From: an uncultured Acinetobacter sp.
GTDB taxonomy: Bacteria > Pseudomonadota > Gammaproteobacteria > Pseudomonadales > Moraxellaceae
Direction of reading: 5' to 3'
DNA length: 63,123 bases
NCBI RefSeq assembly: GCF_947624825.1
Contig: NZ_CANQLZ010000008.1
Coordinates: forward strand, 1-63,123
The notes under the pieces are model-generated. The model was not told where the DNA came from. It searched no databases and was given only the letters and a program-made list of their open reading frames with translations. Position 1 is the stretch's first letter. Each line of letters opens with the position of its first letter. Shown piece by piece: positions 55,229 through 63,123 of the stretch. Both the position numbers and the translations under genes were made by a program.

Positions 55229-56620
55229 TTAGAATGAACCAAATAGTGTGCCCAAAGTAATCGCTACAGTCAGTGCGACCATTGGAATTAATACGGTACA
55301 CATTGCCACGTTGCCATAAGACTGCTTATGGGTCATGCCACAGATCGACAATAAAGTGATGACTGCACCCGAGTGCGGTAAGGTGTCTAAACAGCCGGCG
55401 GCCAAAGCGGCAATACGGTGTAATAGTTCAGGGCTAATCCCGGCAGCATTGGCCATCGCCAAGTAATCCGCGCCCAAAGTAGACAAAGCAATCGACATAC
55501 CACCAGATGAAGAACCTGTAATCCCTGCCAAAACATTCATGGCAATTGCTTCAGAAATTAATGGATTGCTCGATACATTTAACACCATGTCACGGATAAT
55601 CACAAAGCCTGCCAAAGAGGCAATCACTGCGCCATACCCCACCTCAGAAGCGGTATTAAAAATTGGTAGCATTGAGCCAAGCGCGCCTTTGTTTACGGTT
55701 TCTTTTAAGTTATTCCACTTGCCCAAACGTAATAAAATTAAGCTTAAACACGCCACCACCAAAGCAATGACCAGTGCCCATAAGCCGGTTTGTTTAGTCG
55801 GATCTAATTTTGGATACAACTCATTTAAGCCACTAAAATCCATGTTGGGAAATACAATGTATGTAAATAAAGCGTTGACGCCAATCACCAACAGTAAAGG
55901 CAAAAATGCCAAAAACACCGGCATTTGACCTTGAGAGGTTACGCCATCTTGTAATTTTTCTTGTTCTTGGGTGTCAATACCATATCCTTCGCCATGTTTA
56001 TGCGCTTTATTGGCACGGCTTTGTAACCACATACATCCCAAAGCAAACATGATGAAACCGGAAATCATGCCAATACCCGGAGCTGCAAAGACGTTTGTGC
56101 CAAAAAATGGAATTGGAATGGCATTTTGAATTGACGGTGTACCGGGTAAAGCGGTCATCGTAAAAGTAAATGAGCCTAAAGCAATTGCGCCCGGAATTAA
56201 GCGTTTTGGAATATTGGCTGCTTGAAACATCGACTTAGCAATGGGGTAAATTGCAAATGCCACCACAAACAGTGATACCCCACCGTAAGTGAGTACAGCA
56301 CATGCCAAAACCACGGTTAAAATAGCGCGTTTGTGCCCTAATTTATTCATGATCCAATTTGAAATACTCGAGGCCGAACCTGAATCTACCATGAGCTGAC
56401 CAAATAAAGCACCCAATAAAAAAATAGGAAAGAATTTTAAAATGTAGCCGCCTAAAGCTGACATAAAGGTTTCGGTGTATTGTGGCATCATGTAAACCAT
56501 GTCACCCGACAGCAAAATGGCAACTGCTGCCATAATGGGTGCCAAAATCAATACTGAAATCCCTCGATAGGCAAAAAACATCAGCAATGCCAATGAGATA
56601 ATAATTGCTAAAGTACCCAT
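55229..56620 (-). CDS. GntP family permease
   Basis: A 463-residue permease of the gluconate:proton symporter family with about 12 membrane segments. Conserved family blocks are GALFGQLMVDSGSASSISNWI, GGVSLFVVAFAIYPIAKSMF and CLDTLPHSGAVITLL. Relatives carry gluconate, other sugar acids or hydroxybutyrate; there is no neighbouring catabolic gene to decide. A 16-base palindrome stands about 65 bases upstream of its start. Confidence 0.9.
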   Translation of the reverse strand: MGTLAIIISLALLMFFAYRGISVLILAPIMAAVAILLSGDMVYMMPQYTETFMSALGGYILKFFPIFLLGALFGQLMVDSGSASSISNWIMNKLGHKRAILTVVLACAVLTYGGVSLFVVAFAIYPIAKSMFQAANIPKRLIPGAIALGSFTFTMTALPGTPSIQNAIPIPFFGTNVFAAPGIGMISGFIMFALGCMWLQSRANKAHKHGEGYGIDTQEQEKLQDGVTSQGQMPVFLAFLPLLLVIGVNALFTYIVFPNMDFSGLNELYPKLDPTKQTGLWALVIALVVACLSLILLRLGKWNNLKETVNKGALGSMLPIFNTASEVGYGAVIASLAGFVIIRDMVLNVSSNPLISEAIAMNVLAGITGSSSGGMSIALSTLGADYLAMANAAGISPELLHRIAALAAGCLDTLPHSGAVITLLSICGMTHKQSYGNVAMCTVLIPMVALTVAITLGTLFGSF

Positions 56621-56684
56621 GTGTTCTCCTTGGTCTGTATTTGTTGTTATCCATAACTTTTTTTATAAAAACCGAAACTCACGA

Positions 56685-56700
56685 TGGCTCATTTGAGCCA
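56685..56700. promoter_or_regulatory. Palindrome upstream of the GntP gene
   Basis: TGGCTCA-TT-TGAGCCA, a perfect 7-2-7 inverted repeat, in the leader or promoter of the GntP permease gene. Operator candidate. Confidence 0.45.
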
Positions 56701-56803
56701 ACATCAGCTGAATGCTCAGGCAATCACCCAAGTCCATTTTTGTTTTAAATGATGCGTACCTACCTAAAAAATAAGGTGGGTCAAAGGTTTAATCTTGACT
56801 GGC

Positions 56804-57049
56804 TTATTGGATTAAAGAATCTTCATGTAAAGCTTCGTTGAGTTGATCGACAATAATTGCCCATTCGCCGTCAGATTTTATTTTTTCTGCTAAAAATTGA
56901 CGCTGCCCAGCACTCCAATAATCCGCTTCGGTAATTTTGGTGGCAGCAGGTAACTGATGCGTGCTGATAAACAGTTGGATTGCCTGTTCTGAACTGTCTA
57001 GCCCGAGTTGTTCAAATAAATGCGTCATGCGTGGACGTACCTGAGTCAT
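56804..57049 (-). CDS. DUF2789 family protein, third copy
   Basis: An 81-residue relative of the two proteins at 4316-4915. HLFEQLGLDSSEQAIQLFI, THQLPAATKITEADYW and DGEWAIIVDQLNEALHEDS align with the three blocks in those proteins. Its position between the GntP gene and the HAD gene gives no hint of function. Confidence 0.87.
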   Translation of the reverse strand: MTQVRPRMTHLFEQLGLDSSEQAIQLFISTHQLPAATKITEADYWSAGQRQFLAEKIKSDGEWAIIVDQLNEALHEDSLIQ

Positions 57050-57121
57050 GTTCTACTCCTTATTGTTGTGATGACTTAGATTTAGCATACGCAATTTTTT
57101 TAAAGCTGCACGATAAAAATG

Positions 57122-57152
57122 TAAAAAAGCACTCATTTTGAGTGCTTTTTCA
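57122..57152 (-). terminator. Intrinsic terminator of the HAD gene
   Basis: Stem AAAAAGCACTCA / TGAGTGCTTTTT around a short TTT loop, with a T run on the minus strand. Confidence 0.88.
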
Positions 57153-57169
57153 GACCATCTAAATTGAGC

Positions 57170-57820
57170 TTAGATAGACCAATCTTGAATATCCCAACCC
57201 TGCGTCTTGGCTAAAGCGTCTAAACGATCGTCAGGATTGACGGCAATGGCATGATCGGCATATTCCAGTAAGAAACGATCATTAATTGAATCTGAATACG
57301 CCCAAGACTCCGTGACTTCACGCCCTGCCAACCATTGATCTAAACGCGCCAATTTACCTTGTTGATAGCATGGAATATTAATCACTTTACCGGTGTATTG
57401 ACCATCAATAACTTCGGCATTGGTGGCAATAATTTCAGTAATGCCAAATTCACGAAAGATAGGCGCAGTAATAAAATCAGAGGTTGCCGTAATCCCCACC
57501 AACTGATGCCCTGCATCAATATGACGTTGAATGGCGTTAAAACCTTCAGGACGCATTTGAGCGCGAATCACTTTTTGCATAAACAGTTCATGCAGTTCGC
57601 TTAAATAGGCTTGATCATTTTGGGTCAAAAACTCAAAAACAAATTCGTTATACGCAATCGGGTCTAGTTGACCGGCTTTATAATCTTCATAGAATTTATC
57701 ATTCATGGCACGATGACGAATTGGGTCAACTAAACCTTCATTTACCAAAAATTCACCCCATGAGTGGTCTGAATCTGTATTAAGTAAGGTATGGTCGAGA
57801 TCAAACAGTGCCAATTTCAT
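57170..57820 (-). CDS. HAD-superfamily phosphatase (subclass IB, SerB-like)
   Basis: A 216-residue HAD hydrolase. Motif I is FDLDHTLLNTD (nucleophile D7 and acid D9), motif II the threonine or serine in VGITATSDF, and motif III with the conserved lysine K in the QQGKLARLDQW segment, then motif IV YSDSINDRFLLEYAD. The helical cap is of the C1 type, as in SerB and histidinol-phosphatase relatives. The substrate is open. It is divergent from rppH. Confidence 0.9.
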   Translation of the reverse strand: MKLALFDLDHTLLNTDSDHSWGEFLVNEGLVDPIRHRAMNDKFYEDYKAGQLDPIAYNEFVFEFLTQNDQAYLSELHELFMQKVIRAQMRPEGFNAIQRHIDAGHQLVGITATSDFITAPIFREFGITEIIATNAEVIDGQYTGKVINIPCYQQGKLARLDQWLAGREVTESWAYSDSINDRFLLEYADHAIAVNPDDRLDALAKTQGWDIQDWSI

Positions 57821-58002
57821 GAAAATACTCGTAAAAGCTGAAATTTAAGAAAAAAAATGTAAATCTATCTCGGCTAGTCGATAGAAATTCGTTAAGATCA
57901 TAGCAGTTTTAACATTTTTAAACTTTGCTTTTTTCGTGATGGACACAGAAATAACAATCCCCGAAGGCAAAGATATAATTTACACATTTTTTAGGTAGCC
58001 AA

Positions 58003-58485
58003 ATGATCGACTCTGAAGGTTTCCGACCCAATGTCGGGATCATTTTGGCAAACGATTCTGGACAAGTTTTATGGGCAAAACGCATTGGTCACAATGCATG
58101 GCAATTTCCACAAGGTGGTATCCAACATGGAGAAACCCCGGAGCAAGCACTTTATCGTGAGCTAAGAGAAGAAGTTGGCTTACTGCCCGAACACGTCCAG
58201 ATTATTGCGCAAACAAAAGGTTGGCTGCGTTATCGTTTGCCACATCGGTATATCCGAACAGACTCTGACCCGGTTTGTATTGGTCAAAAACAAAAGTGGT
58301 TTTTACTTAAACTGACTGCCTCTGTACAACATATTCAGTTGAATCTATCCGATCCTCCTGAATTTGATCAATGGCAATGGGTCAGTTATTGGTATCCGCT
58401 TGGTCAAGTCGTGAATTTTAAACGCGACGTTTATCGTAAAGCCATGGTTGAACTGTGTCAGCAGTTGCCGATTGAAAAAACCTAA
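58003..58485 (+). CDS. rppH: RNA 5' pyrophosphohydrolase
   Basis: A Nudix enzyme that removes pyrophosphate from 5'-triphosphate mRNA ends and so starts decay by RNase E. The Nudix box G-x5-E-x7-REUXEEXGU spans residues 38-60 ([23 protein letters not shown]). The sequence [27 protein letters not shown] is typical. The length of 160 residues is normal. ptsP follows, a common neighbour. Confidence 0.96.
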   Translation: MIDSEGFRPNVGIILANDSGQVLWAKRIGHNAWQFPQGGIQHGETPEQALYRELREEVGLLPEHVQIIAQTKGWLRYRLPHRYIRTDSDPVCIGQKQKWFLLKLTASVQHIQLNLSDPPEFDQWQWVSYWYPLGQVVNFKRDVYRKAMVELCQQLPIEKT

Positions 58486-58486
58486 A

Positions 58487-58513
58487 AACTCTGTACCAAA
58501 TACAGATTTTTTA
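58487..58513 (+). terminator. Weak terminator between rppH and ptsP
   Basis: Stem TCTGTA (58490-58495) / TACAGA (58501-58506), loop CCAAA, followed by six T. Weak enough to allow some readthrough into ptsP. Confidence 0.6.
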
Positions 58514-58571
58514 GGTCACTCTTGTTATAAATACAATTGATCTTTTACCCCTTTGGATTGGGAGTTACCTT

Positions 58572-60866
58572 ATGTCAAACATGCAACTGGATACCTTGCG
58601 ACGCATTGTACAAGAGATCAATGCGTCCATCAGTTTGCATGAATCTTTAGACATTATGGTCAATCAAGTCGCAGAAGCCATGCATGTGGATGTCTGCTCA
58701 ATTTATTTATTAGATGAGCGAAATCAACGTTATGTGCTGATGGCATCCAAAGGCTTAAAAGCTGAATCTGTGGGTCATGTATCTTTAAACACCAGCGAAG
58801 GCTTAGTTGGGTTAGTCGGTCAGCGCGAGGAAATCGTCAATTTACACGATGCCCCAAGCCATGAGCGTTTCTTGTATTTAGCTGAAACCGGAGAAGAACT
58901 ATATAGCTCTTTTTTAGGTGTACCTGTGATGTACCGCCGTAAAGTGATGGGTGTATTGGTAGTTCAAAATCAGGAAAAACAAGATTTTAGCGAGGCTGCC
59001 GAATCATTTTTAGTCACTTTGTGCGCGCAACTTTCAGGGGTAATTGCCCACGCTCATGCAGTGGGTAATATTGATGTTTTTCGTAAACCCAATAGCCTAC
59101 CGACCTATAAAACTTTTCAAGGGGTGGCAGGTTCTGGCGGAATCGCCTTAGGGCGTGCCATTATTTTGTATCCGCCTGCCGATTTAGCAGCAGTGCCTGA
59201 TCGTGAAGCCGATGACATTAGCGAAGAATTAGAACTGCTTGATCACGCGATTGCTGCGGTGAGAACAGAAATTGAATCGCTCGATGAAAAAATGCAAGAT
59301 GCCTTAATGGCAGAAGAGCGCGCTTTATTTAGTGTGTTTTTACGCATGCTGGATGAAAATGCGTTACCGGCTGAAATTAAAGATCAAATCCGCGATGGCA
59401 ATTGGGCACAAGGTGCGGTGCGTTTAGTCATTGAAAAGCACATTGCCCTATTTTCACAAATGGAAGATGAATACTTACGCGAACGTGTCTCCGATTTAAA
59501 AGACTTAGGTCGTCGTATGTTGGCTTTTTTACAAGAAGCCGATTCTAGCCATCGTGAACTCACCGATGAAAGCATTTTAATTGGTGAGGAAATTTCTACC
59601 GCAGCCTTGGTTGAACTGCCTGTTGATAAGATTGCCGCGATTGTCACCACCGAAGGCGCCATGAATTCACATATGGTGATTGTGGCTCGCGCTTTAGGTA
59701 TTCCAACTGTGGTGGGTGTCACTGAACTACCCATCAATACCCTTGATGATGTTGAAATGATTGTCGATGCGCATCAAGGTCGGGTGTTTATTAATCCGCC
59801 ACGGCGTTTACGTGCGCGTTATAAAGAAATTCAAAAAGAAGAAGAACAAATTGCCAAAGACTTGCGTCAATATGAAACCCGTGATGCCATCACACCTGAT
59901 GGCGTTGCAGTCAAACTCTACGTGAATACAGGTTTAATGATTGATGTAGTACGTGGTGTACAACGCGGCGCTAAAGGCGTTGGTTTATACCGCTCAGAAA
60001 TTCCATTTATGTTACGTGATCGTTTTCCCGGCGAAGAAGAACAACGCACTATTTATCGTCAGCAACTGAGTCACTTTGCCAATAAACCTGTGGTGATGCG
60101 TACCTTAGATATTGGTGCCGACAAAGACTTACCTTACTTTGCTATTGATGAAGAAAACTCAGCTTTAGGTTGGCGCGGTATTCGCTTTACCTTAGATCAT
60201 CCTGAGATTTTCTCAGCGCAAATTCGTGCCATGCTCAAAGCCAGTATTGGCTTAAACAACTTGCATATTTTGTTGCCTATGGTCACCAGTGTCAGCGAAG
60301 TTGAAGAAGCATTGTACTTACTTGATCGTGATTGGCATGCCGTACAAGAAGAAGAACAGGTCAAAATTCAAAAGCCTAAAATTGGCATTATGGTAGAAGT
60401 CCCAAGTGTACTGCTACAAATTGAAGAATTTGCAGAATTGGTAGATTTCTTCTCGGTCGGCTCTAACGATTTAACCCAATATTTATTGGCAGTCGATCGT
60501 AATAATCCACGCGTCGCTAACGTCTATTCGCATTTTCATCCATCTGTGTTACGTGCTTTAAGCCGCTTAGTCAAAGAATGTCACAAATACGATAAACCGA
60601 TTAGCTTATGTGGAGAAATGGCAGGTGACCCGTTATCGGCAGTACTTTTAATGGCAATGGGCTTTAATACCCTGTCCATGAGTTCAAGTAATATTTTAAG
60701 AGTGCGTAAAGCAATTTGTCATATTCCTATGAGCGAAGCTGAGCAACTTTTGGATAAAGTGCTAAAAATGAACAATCCACTAATGGTGAAAAGTTGGATG
60801 GAATATTATTTTAAAACCCACGGTTTAGCCGATATGGTCAAAACCAATCGCTTGGTCAGTGTTTAA
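58572..60866 (+). CDS. ptsP: Phosphoenolpyruvate--protein phosphotransferase PtsP (EI-Ntr)
   Basis: The first enzyme of the nitrogen PTS, 764 residues. The N-terminal GAF domain (about residues 15-160, VDVCSIYLLDERNQRYVLMAS) senses small molecules. The EI part follows, with the phosphorylated histidine H367 in GAMNSHMVIVARALG and the PEP-binding domain including GADKDLPYFAIDEENSALGWRGIRF and LCGEMAGDP. It passes phosphate to NPr and EIIA-Ntr, whose genes are not here. A strong terminator follows, which lies inside the convergent small gene. Confidence 0.96.
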   Translation: MSNMQLDTLRRIVQEINASISLHESLDIMVNQVAEAMHVDVCSIYLLDERNQRYVLMASKGLKAESVGHVSLNTSEGLVGLVGQREEIVNLHDAPSHERFLYLAETGEELYSSFLGVPVMYRRKVMGVLVVQNQEKQDFSEAAESFLVTLCAQLSGVIAHAHAVGNIDVFRKPNSLPTYKTFQGVAGSGGIALGRAIILYPPADLAAVPDREADDISEELELLDHAIAAVRTEIESLDEKMQDALMAEERALFSVFLRMLDENALPAEIKDQIRDGNWAQGAVRLVIEKHIALFSQMEDEYLRERVSDLKDLGRRMLAFLQEADSSHRELTDESILIGEEISTAALVELPVDKIAAIVTTEGAMNSHMVIVARALGIPTVVGVTELPINTLDDVEMIVDAHQGRVFINPPRRLRARYKEIQKEEEQIAKDLRQYETRDAITPDGVAVKLYVNTGLMIDVVRGVQRGAKGVGLYRSEIPFMLRDRFPGEEEQRTIYRQQLSHFANKPVVMRTLDIGADKDLPYFAIDEENSALGWRGIRFTLDHPEIFSAQIRAMLKASIGLNNLHILLPMVTSVSEVEEALYLLDRDWHAVQEEEQVKIQKPKIGIMVEVPSVLLQIEEFAELVDFFSVGSNDLTQYLLAVDRNNPRVANVYSHFHPSVLRALSRLVKECHKYDKPISLCGEMAGDPLSAVLLMAMGFNTLSMSSSNILRVRKAICHIPMSEAEQLLDKVLKMNNPLMVKSWMEYYFKTHGLADMVKTNRLVSV

Positions 60867-61039
60867 GCGGCCATAAAAAAAGGGAGATCTTCATTTGAAC
60901 ATCTCCCTTTTTTGTGTTTTTGATAACCACGTTTTAAATCTTTTTTGCGGTCTACAAACACTTGGCTTTTATTTACCTCATGCATATGTTTAGCAACAAA
61001 ATTATGCACGATCAGTTCAGGCTGTTTTTTCTTGGCCAT
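60863..61039 (-). CDS. Small basic protein, unknown function, with an internal terminator
   Basis: A 58-residue basic protein (MAKKKQPELIVHNFVAKHM...RKKDLKRGYQKHKK), rich in K, R and H, as expected for an RNA- or ribosome-binding protein. The start at 61039 has GAGGA about eight bases before it. Its last codons overlap the ptsP stop by four bases, and its last 15 or so codons contain a complete intrinsic terminator (60875-60913). Its mRNA should thus end before the stop codon. That layout is known for arfA, but I do not see the ArfA signature, so identity is open. Confidence 0.65.
   Translation of the reverse strand: MAKKKQPELIVHNFVAKHMHEVNKSQVFVDRKKDLKRGYQKHKKGRCSNEDLPFFMAA
60875..60913. 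terminator. Bidirectional terminator inside a coding sequence
   Basis: Stem GGGAGAT (60882-60888) / ATCTCCC (60901-60907), with an inner TTC / GAA stem, seven A on the left and six T on the right. It terminates ptsP on the plus strand. On the minus strand it has its own T7 tract before the stop codon of the small basic gene. Confidence 0.9.
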
Positions 61040-61497
61040 TTTAAGCGTCCTCTTTAAGGTCATCATCATATCAATTCTGTATATTGTAGTTTACAGGATA
61101 AATTTCAAGCATTTTAGATTATTTTTTATTTTAAAATTTGATGATATAGCCGCTTGATATGATCTATGTTTTTTTGTAAATGATGAAACATTTCATTCTT
61201 AAATATCACTGCATAAACCCATGCTTTTATTCATTGAATTTATCACTGAGCTAAAATAAAAAATCTGATTAGTCAAAGCCTAAAGCAGCTCTTATAGTAT
61301 AAGCTGTAAGACTTAGAGGCCAATTTTTGTTGCTTCATCAGTTGTGTGTTAAGCAGCATAAGTGACGTCTATTTGTCACATTACAACTTTAAAATCAATT
61401 AACAAAATGCTTAATGTCATTGGCAATAAAAACTGTTATTGATTGAGCGCAATCAAGCAATTTAGACACCCATGACAATAATAATGGAGTAAGGATA
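61040..61497. promoter_or_regulatory. Long katA upstream region
   Basis: These 458 bases hold no convincing gene. They contain an inverted repeat GTGAC-N8-GTCAC (61362-61379), an imperfect palindrome near 61282-61303 (CAGCT...AGCTG), and a perfect palindrome TTGATTG-AGCG-CAATCAA (61439-61456). A peroxide-responsive promoter would be expected here, but I cannot point to a definite OxyR site. Confidence 0.45.
61439..61456. promoter_or_regulatory. Perfect palindrome before katA
   Basis: TTGATTG (61439-61445) and CAATCAA (61450-61456) around AGCG, 41 bases before the ATG of katA. Operator or mRNA hairpin. Confidence 0.5.
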
Positions 61498-63018
61498 ATG
61501 AGCAACGACATGAAAAAATGTCCTGTGACCCACTTGACCACTGATGCTGGTGCCCCTGTGGTGGACAACCAAAACAGTATGACAGCAGGTGCTCGCGGTC
61601 CACTGTTATCACAAGATTTGTGGCTACATGAAAAGCTGGGTAATTTTGTACGTGAAGTGATTCCTGAGCGTCGTATGCACGCCAAAGGTTCAGGTGCATT
61701 TGGTACATTTAAAGTCACCCATGACATCACGCAATATACGCGTGCCAAACTATTCTCAGAAGTGGGTAAAAAAACCGACATTTTTGCACGTTTTTCAACG
61801 GTTGCTGGTGAACGTGGTGCAGCTGATGCAGAACGTGATATTCGCGGCTTTGCCCTTAAATTTTATACCGAAGAAGGTAACTGGGATTTAGTGGGCAATA
61901 ACACACCCGTGTTCTTCTTACGTGATCCACGTAAATTCCCTGACTTAAACAAAGCAGTAAAGCGTGATCCAAAAACTAACTTACGTAGCCCAACCAACAA
62001 CTGGGATTTCTGGACGTTACTACCAGAAGCATTGCATCAAGTCACGATTGTGATGTCAGATCGTGGTATTCCAGATGGCTATCGCCATATGCACGGTTTT
62101 GGTAGCCACACTTTTAGTTTTATTAATGCCAACAATGAACGCTTTTGGGTTAAATTCCATATGCGTACTCAACAAGGTATTAAAAACTTAACTGATGCTG
62201 AAGCTGAAGCGATTATTGCTAAAGATCGTGAAAGTTCACAAACTGACTTATTCAATGCCATTGAAGAAGGCAATTTCCCGAAATGGACTATGTACGTCCA
62301 AGTCATGCCAGAAACGGATGCTGAAAAAGTATCTTACCATCCATTTGACTTGACCAAAGTATGGCCAAAAGCTGATTACCCACTGATTGAAGTAGGTGAA
62401 TTTGAGCTTAATCGTAATCCTGAAAACTATTTCCAAGATGTCGAGCAAGCAGTTTTTGCACCAAGTAATTTAGTACCAGGCATTAGCTTCTCACCAGACC
62501 GTATGTTGCAAGCACGTTTATTTAACTATTCTGATGCAGCACGTTACCGTGTAGGTATGAACCACTCACAAATTCCGGTCAATGCACCGCGTTGCCCAGT
62601 CCATTCAAACCGTCGTGATGGTCTAGGTCGTGTCGATGGAAACTATGGTGCTTTACCACATTATGAGCCAAACAGCTTTAATCAGTGGCAAGAGCAACCA
62701 CAGTACAAAGAGCCTGCACTCAAAATTACTGGTGATGCAGATTTTTGGGATTATCGTGAAGACGATAATGACTACTTTAGCCAACCGCGTGCTTTGTTTA
62801 ACCTCATGAATGATGAGCAAAAACAAGCTTTGTTTGACAATACTGCGGCTGCAATGGGTGATGCTTTAGACTTTATTAAATATCGTCATATTCGTAACTG
62901 TTACGCCTGTGAGCCAGCTTACGGTGAGGGTGTAGCTAAAGCGCTCGGCTTAACAGTTGAAGATGCAAAAGAGGCACGCGCAACTGACCCTGCGCAAGGT
63001 AGTCCAAGCTTACTTTAA
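61498..63018 (+). CDS. katA: Monofunctional heme catalase, small subunit clade
   Basis: A 506-residue catalase that splits hydrogen peroxide into water and oxygen. The distal histidine is H61 in [12 protein letters not shown] and the distal asparagine N134 in [10 protein letters not shown]. The proximal heme tyrosine is in [14 protein letters not shown]. It has no signal peptide. The length of about 500 residues fits the small-subunit group (KatA/KatB), and not the 750-residue KatE type. GGAG stands eight bases before the ATG. The gene symbol is a guess within the group. The terminator is cut by an IS. Confidence 0.95.
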   Translation: MSNDMKKCPVTHLTTDAGAPVVDNQNSMTAGARGPLLSQDLWLHEKLGNFVREVIPERRMHAKGSGAFGTFKVTHDITQYTRAKLFSEVGKKTDIFARFSTVAGERGAADAERDIRGFALKFYTEEGNWDLVGNNTPVFFLRDPRKFPDLNKAVKRDPKTNLRSPTNNWDFWTLLPEALHQVTIVMSDRGIPDGYRHMHGFGSHTFSFINANNERFWVKFHMRTQQGIKNLTDAEAEAIIAKDRESSQTDLFNAIEEGNFPKWTMYVQVMPETDAEKVSYHPFDLTKVWPKADYPLIEVGEFELNRNPENYFQDVEQAVFAPSNLVPGISFSPDRMLQARLFNYSDAARYRVGMNHSQIPVNAPRCPVHSNRRDGLGRVDGNYGALPHYEPNSFNQWQEQPQYKEPALKITGDADFWDYREDDNDYFSQPRALFNLMNDEQKQALFDNTAAAMGDALDFIKYRHIRNCYACEPAYGEGVAKALGLTVEDAKEARATDPAQGSPSLL

Positions 63019-63030
63019 GCTTAAAGTGAC

Positions 63031-63044
63031 CTAAAAAAACCGCC
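63031..63044 (+). other. Left arm of an apparently split katA terminator
   Basis: CTAAAAAAACCGCC stands 12 bases after the katA stop and looks like the A run and left stem of an intrinsic terminator, but no matching GGCGG arm follows. The IS edge begins five bases later. Confidence 0.5.
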
Positions 63045-63048
63045 AATA

Positions 63049-63123
63049 TGATCTGACCCCAAAAAGTTGGACTCCAAGTTAGGTAGATTCTAAGGACTGA
63101 TTTCTGTATTCAACAGGGGTCAG
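63049..63123 (-). mobile_element. Edge of an IS3-family insertion sequence
   Basis: TGATCTGACCCCAAAAAGTT at 63049 looks like the terminal inverted repeat of an IS3-family element, and the inside has the end of the transposase OrfB on the minus strand. Only 75 bases are inside the window, so the element and its other end cannot be named. Confidence 0.75.
63079..63123 (-). CDS. IS3-family transposase OrfB, C-terminal end (partial)
   Basis: The last 14 codons and the stop: LTPVEYRNQSLEST. The LTPVEYR motif is the usual end of IS3-family OrfB integrases. The rest of the gene lies outside the window to the right. Confidence 0.75.
   Translation of the reverse strand: MTPVEYRNQSLEST

Noticed and set aside
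60863..61039. Calling the small basic gene arfA
   Set aside because: The internal terminator fits, but the typical ArfA segments (IKDNA-like and KKGKGSYxRK) are not there; the call would rest on layout alone.
61362..61379. CRP/Vfr site before katA
   Set aside because: The half sites GTGAC and GTCAC are eight bases apart, giving a ten-base gap between the GTGA and TCAC cores and not the six-base gap of CRP sites.

Overview
The window is chromosomal DNA from an AT-rich gammaproteobacterium of the Moraxellaceae, most likely Acinetobacter. This rests on recognisable protein families and their arrangement: three DUF2789 genes, FimV/LysM proteins, a Bacillus-like Xpt, PtsP behind RppH, split leu genes and tonB-exbB-exbD. 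Species was not tested. It is almost all core chromosome. I see no prophage, CRISPR array, tRNA or rRNA. The only mobile DNA is the edge of an IS3-family element at the right border.

Layout. 0-9 kb: lipid synthesis (pssA), rRNA methylation (rlmJ), a 2OG oxygenase, two DUF2789 genes, mdh, and slt with an RNase T2-like gene that has lost its catalytic histidines. 9-20 kb: miaB-phoH-ybeY, an orphan TonB, envelope and unknown genes, xpt, wrbA, a YihY-type membrane protein and tonB-exbB-exbD. 20-35 kb: purU, a TetR regulator divergent from an aldehyde dehydrogenase, rpmB-rpmG, a YbaL-type antiporter, an RRM protein, a UvrD-like helicase, glycerate kinase, topA, and a PIN-like/winged-helix protein beside a small broken relative. 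35-47 kb: slyX, uup, a lipid A acyltransferase with a glycosyltransferase, a probable Rsm/Csr-type regulatory RNA, an EEP-family membrane protein, asd, a FimV function split over two genes, asparaginase, truA and infA. 47-63 kb: leuC-leuD-lipoprotein-leuB, a LysR regulator, frameshifted ovoA (ovothiol synthesis), a GntP permease, the third DUF2789, a HAD phosphatase, rppH-ptsP, a small basic protein, katA and the IS edge.

The strongest unexpected signal is at 39526-39772 on the minus strand. An almost perfect GacA upstream activating site (11 of 12 bases of TGTAAG-N6-CTTACA) stands about 65 bases before a probable start of transcription. The following ~170 bases carry eight GGA motifs, three of them in hairpin loops, and end in an intrinsic terminator. 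That is the build of a CsrA/RsmA-sequestering RNA of the RsmX/Y/Z type. Other points of interest are a C7 tract that breaks ovoA, an RNase T2 pseudoenzyme, a terminator lying inside the coding sequence of a small basic protein (which would give non-stop mRNA), a PIN-like protein with repeated winged-helix units next to a stand-alone broken unit, and a catalase terminator apparently split by an IS. Two of the broken genes differ from intact frames only by homopolymer indels, so sequencing error must be excluded for both.
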